From Gammaproteobacteria bacterium (GTDB lineage: Bacteria; Pseudomonadota; Gammaproteobacteria; Pseudomonadales; Pseudohongiellaceae), in assembly GCA_003451715.1 (NCBI GenBank), contig DMJN01000339.1, forward strand, positions 1-6,966: DNA of 6,966 bases, in the 5' to 3' direction. The notes below the pieces were generated by a model that made no database searches, had not been told where the DNA came from, and saw only the letters and a list, made by a program, of their open reading frames with translations. Each line of letters begins with the position of its first letter. The stretch's first letter is position 1. The position numbers were made by a program, and so were the translations under genes. This document shows, in pieces, positions 5,077-6,966 of the stretch.

Positions 5077-6414
5077 TTGTTTTTTGACAGGCCAGATTCT
5101 GGCGAGGTATCCATTCTAGTTCACATTTCGATCGATTCGGAGCGCGAACAGGAAGATCCATCTGAATTCGAAGAACTAGCTCTGTCTGCGGGAGCGATGC
5201 CGGTGGCGTATATCACTGGTGCTCGCAAGCAGCCGTCTCCCAGTCATTTTGTCGGTTCCGGTAAATTGGAAGAAATTGCCGCGGCAGTGCATGCAAATAA
5301 AGCTGAATTGGTGTTGTTTAATCATGCGCTATCCCCCAGTCAGGAGCGTAACCTGGAGCATGAGCTGAAATGTCGTGTGTTGGACCGCACCGGGCTGATT
5401 CTCGATATATTCGCCCAACGCGCTCGCAGCCATGAAGGCAAGCTACAAGTCGAACTCGCACAGCTGCAACATCTAAGTACACGATTGAAACGTGGCTGGA
5501 CTCACCTGGATAGACAGAAAGGGGGTATCGGCTTGCGTGGTGCCGGCGAAACCCAGTTGGAACTGGACCAGCGAATGATCAGGCAACGCATCAAGTCAAT
5601 CAACAAGAGCCTCGGCAAAGTCAGAGGGCAGCGTGAGCAGGGCCGCCGCTCCAGACGGCGGGCGGAGATCACTACTATTTCATTGGTCGGTTACACCAAT
5701 GCCGGGAAGTCATCACTTTTCAATGGTCTAACCGATAGCGACGCCTACGCCGCGGATCAGTTGTTTGCCACATTGGATTCAACACTGCGCCGCATAAACC
5801 TGCCGAATTTTGGACCGGCAGTGCTGGCAGATACAGTTGGGTTTATCAGCCACTTGCCTCATGGCCTGGTAGAAGCCTTCAGGGCAACGCTGGAAGAGAC
5901 GGCTGCAGCAAACCTGTTGTTACATGTAGTGGATGCTGCCACCGAATCACATAGGCTTCTGATTGAGCAAGTCAATAATGTGCTCACAGAGATAGAGGCA
6001 GACTCTGTTATCCAATTGGAAGTGTTTAATAAGATTGATTTATTAGACGATTGTGAGCCTCGTATTCAACGGGATACCAATGGCACACCCAGGCGAGTCT
6101 GGGTTTCTGCCGGAACCGGAGCCGGCTTGGATCTTTTGCAACAGGCGATCACTGAATTGTTGGCAGGTGTGCTGGTAGCTGAAACAGTGCAGATCGGTCC
6201 ACAACAGGCGCGCCTGCGTAGCCAACTCCACGAGAAGGGATTCATCGAAGATGAAACTATCGATGAAACCGGCACCTGGCATTTGCAAGTTCGACTGCCA
6301 AAGGCCAATTTACAGCGCCTCCTTAAGCAGGGAGCGACACTGGTAATGACACCTGAACCCGTGGTAAATACTGAGCCGGACTGGTTTGAAGAAGAGCGGG
6401 CGAGCACCGCTTAA
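5077..6414 (+). CDS. hflX: HflX, ribosome-associated GTPase
   Basis: HflX is a translational GTPase-family protein that binds 50S subunits and splits stalled or heat-damaged ribosomes in the cytoplasm. The 445-residue protein has the N-terminal HflX domain (about 8-195, with FVGSGK at 58-63, DRTGLILDIFAQRA at 103-116 and the glycine-rich GGIGLRGAGETQLE at 149-162) and a basic helical segment (about 181-195). The G domain carries G1 GYTNAGKSS (205-213), switch region ADQLFATLD (226-234), G3 DTVGF (252-256), G4 NKID (318-321) and G5 SAGTG (344-348). The C-terminal domain ends in an acidic extension (about 425-445) beyond where E. coli HflX (426 residues) stops. The start is TTG 5077: the peptide FFDRPDSGEVSILVHI aligns with known HflX N-termini, and no ATG occurs before residue 41. 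The gene follows hfq by 11 bases and is probably cotranscribed with it. Confidence 0.97.
   Translation: MFFDRPDSGEVSILVHISIDSEREQEDPSEFEELALSAGAMPVAYITGARKQPSPSHFVGSGKLEEIAAAVHANKAELVLFNHALSPSQERNLEHELKCRVLDRTGLILDIFAQRARSHEGKLQVELAQLQHLSTRLKRGWTHLDRQKGGIGLRGAGETQLELDQRMIRQRIKSINKSLGKVRGQREQGRRSRRRAEITTISLVGYTNAGKSSLFNGLTDSDAYAADQLFATLDSTLRRINLPNFGPAVLADTVGFISHLPHGLVEAFRATLEETAAANLLLHVVDAATESHRLLIEQVNNVLTEIEADSVIQLEVFNKIDLLDDCEPRIQRDTNGTPRRVWVSAGTGAGLDLLQQAITELLAGVLVAETVQIGPQQARLRSQLHEKGFIEDETIDETGTWHLQVRLPKANLQRLLKQGATLVMTPEPVVNTEPDWFEEERASTA
5091..5103. repeat. Inverted repeat just inside hflX
   Basis: GCCAGA (5091-5096) and TCTGGC (5098-5103) are perfect inverted arms around a single T. 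In RNA they would form a five-base-pair stem with a three-base loop, 11 bases past the TTG start codon. It may affect initiation at the weak start or be a chance result of codon choice. Confidence 0.35.
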
Positions 6415-6452
6415 AATGGGAATTTAGTCTGCTGGCTGCGGCTCAAAATGCT

Positions 6453-6480
6453 GTGTAAATGCGTAATTATTAGCTAAAAT
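6453..6480 (+). promoter_or_regulatory. Possible promoter in the hflX-hflK gap
   Basis: TAAAAT (6475-6480) matches five of six -10 bases in an A+T-rich stretch, but no convincing -35 lies 16-18 bases upstream. The 102-base gap is long for this cluster, and no hairpin terminator follows hflX. A weak internal promoter or plain read-through are both possible. Confidence 0.22.
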
Positions 6481-6506
6481 CAACCTTCTGCTTCTTAGAA
6501 AGCGAT

Positions 6507-6510
6507 GGAG
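6507..6510 (+). promoter_or_regulatory. Shine-Dalgarno deciding the hflK start
   Basis: GGAG lies six bases before ATG 6517. An in-frame ATG at 6505 overlaps this site and has no ribosome-binding match of its own. This favours 6517, which also gives the conserved MAWNEPG N-terminus. Confidence 0.75.
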
Positions 6511-6516
6511 AAACCA

Positions 6517-6966
6517 ATGGCTTGGAATGAACCTGGAAATAACGGCAACGACAACGACCCTTGGGGTGGTGGTCGCAAAGGTGGTGACCAGGGACCACCC
6601 GATATCGACGAAGTCATCAAGAACCTTACCAAGAAATTCAACAGTCTGTTTGACCGTTCCGGTGGTGGCGGATCCGGTTCGGGTGGATCGCTCTCAATGC
6701 CAGGCAAACTGTCCGGTGGACTGATTGCCGCTCTGGCCGTGGTGGTGGTGGTAATTTGGGGATTCATGGGATTTTATATCGTCGACGCAGCGGAACGCGG
6801 TGTGGTGCTTCGGTTCGGTCGAATCCTGGATGACACGACGGGACCGGGATTACGTTGGAACCCACCCATCATCGATGACGTATCCCTGATTAACATCTCA
6901 GAGGTCAATGCCAAGACTTATGAAAACCGGGCAATGCTGACTACCGATGAGAACATAATCGATATT
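6517..6966 (+). CDS. hflK: HflK, SPFH-domain FtsH modulator (N-terminal 150 residues, 3' truncated)
   Basis: HflK forms a large inner-membrane cage with HflC that surrounds FtsH and tunes its proteolysis of membrane and regulatory proteins. The 150 visible residues start with the conserved MAWNEPGNNG and a DPWGGG motif (14-19), then DQGPPDIDEVI (24-34), a Gly/Ser-rich linker (about 49-60) and one transmembrane helix (about 67-88, with a run of five valines). The beginning of the SPFH/band-7 domain follows: AAERGVVLRFGR (91-102), GPGLRWNPP (109-117) and MLTTDENII (140-148). The topology expected from the family is a cytoplasmic N-terminus with the SPFH domain in the periplasm. The reading frame is open to the window's end. 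hflC should follow. Confidence 0.97.
   Translation, partial: MAWNEPGNNGNDNDPWGGGRKGGDQGPPDIDEVIKNLTKKFNSLFDRSGGGGSGSGGSLSMPGKLSGGLIAALAVVVVVIWGFMGFYIVDAAERGVVLRFGRILDDTTGPGLRWNPPIIDDVSLINISEVNAKTYENRAMLTTDENIIDI

Noticed and set aside
5084..5113. Perfect TTGACA (5084-5089) with TATCCA 18 bases downstream, resembling a promoter
   Set aside because: It lies inside hflX after the start codon, the -10 is weak, and the TTGACA arises from the codons for FFDR. A transcript from here would lack the hflX start.
6415..6516. Terminator or small RNA in the hflX-hflK gap
   Set aside because: I found no stable stem followed by a T run and no recognisable RNA motif. The gap contains only the weak TAAAAT element and the hflK ribosome-binding site.
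6527..6724. Plus-strand 65-codon frame overlapping the hflK start
   Set aside because: It is an out-of-frame reading of the conserved hflK coding sequence with no recognisable motif.
6495..6767. Minus-strand open frame of 90 codons opposite hflK, rich in Pro and Ser
   Set aside because: The composition is the complement of the Gly-rich hflK N-terminus, and hflK homology on the + strand is unambiguous.
1..6966. Mobile element, CRISPR array, toxin-antitoxin, phage-defence or tRNA content
   Set aside because: All substantial coding capacity is explained by the seven conserved genes, gene order is standard, and no long direct or inverted repeats or compositional breaks were seen by eye.

Overview
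The window is a stretch of conserved gammaproteobacterial housekeeping DNA with every gene on the + strand: the end of tsaE, then amiB, mutL, miaA, hfq, hflX and the beginning of hflK. This is the classical cell wall / mismatch repair / tRNA modification / RNA chaperone / HflKC cluster known from Escherichia coli and Pseudomonas. The proteins look more Pseudomonas-like than enterobacterial. Hfq ends in the residues EPGNA, as in Pseudomonas, and MutL keeps the metal-binding endonuclease motif that E. coli MutL lacks. I infer a free-living gammaproteobacterium of the Pseudomonadales/Cellvibrionales type. The species cannot be read from the sequence.

Layout: 1-200 holds the last 65 codons of tsaE (t6A37 tRNA modification). 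After an 85-base gap comes amiB (286-1794), an exported, zinc-dependent peptidoglycan amidase with an AMIN domain and two LysM repeats. A 99-base gap leads to mutL (1894-3693), which has a complete GHKL ATPase and a C-terminal nuclease motif set. miaA (GTG start, 3726-4688) makes i6A37 in tRNA. A 107-base regulatory gap, the richest non-coding stretch here, precedes hfq (4796-5065). hflX (TTG start, 5077-6414) follows 11 bases later. hflK starts at 6517 after a 102-base gap and runs off the end, with hflC expected next. No gap exceeds 107 bases, and no intrinsic terminator, tRNA, CRISPR array, IS element or antisense gene was found. Read-through transcription with internal promoters is therefore likely.

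Functional links: TsaE and MiaA both contribute to modification of tRNA position 37. Hfq is the sRNA chaperone. HflX is a ribosome-splitting stress GTPase, and HflK is half of the HflKC complex that modulates the FtsH protease. A good match to a sigma-32 (heat-shock) promoter overlaps the end of miaA, upstream of hfq. This fits the known heat-shock transcription of the same region in E. coli.

I did not find a new biological system. The points most worth a second look are the sigma-32-like promoter, the nuclease-type MutL with a T8 tract inside its ATPase domain, a 12-codon leader ORF overlapping the mutL start as ATGA, the rare start codons of miaA and hflX, and several small inverted repeats around hfq and hflX.
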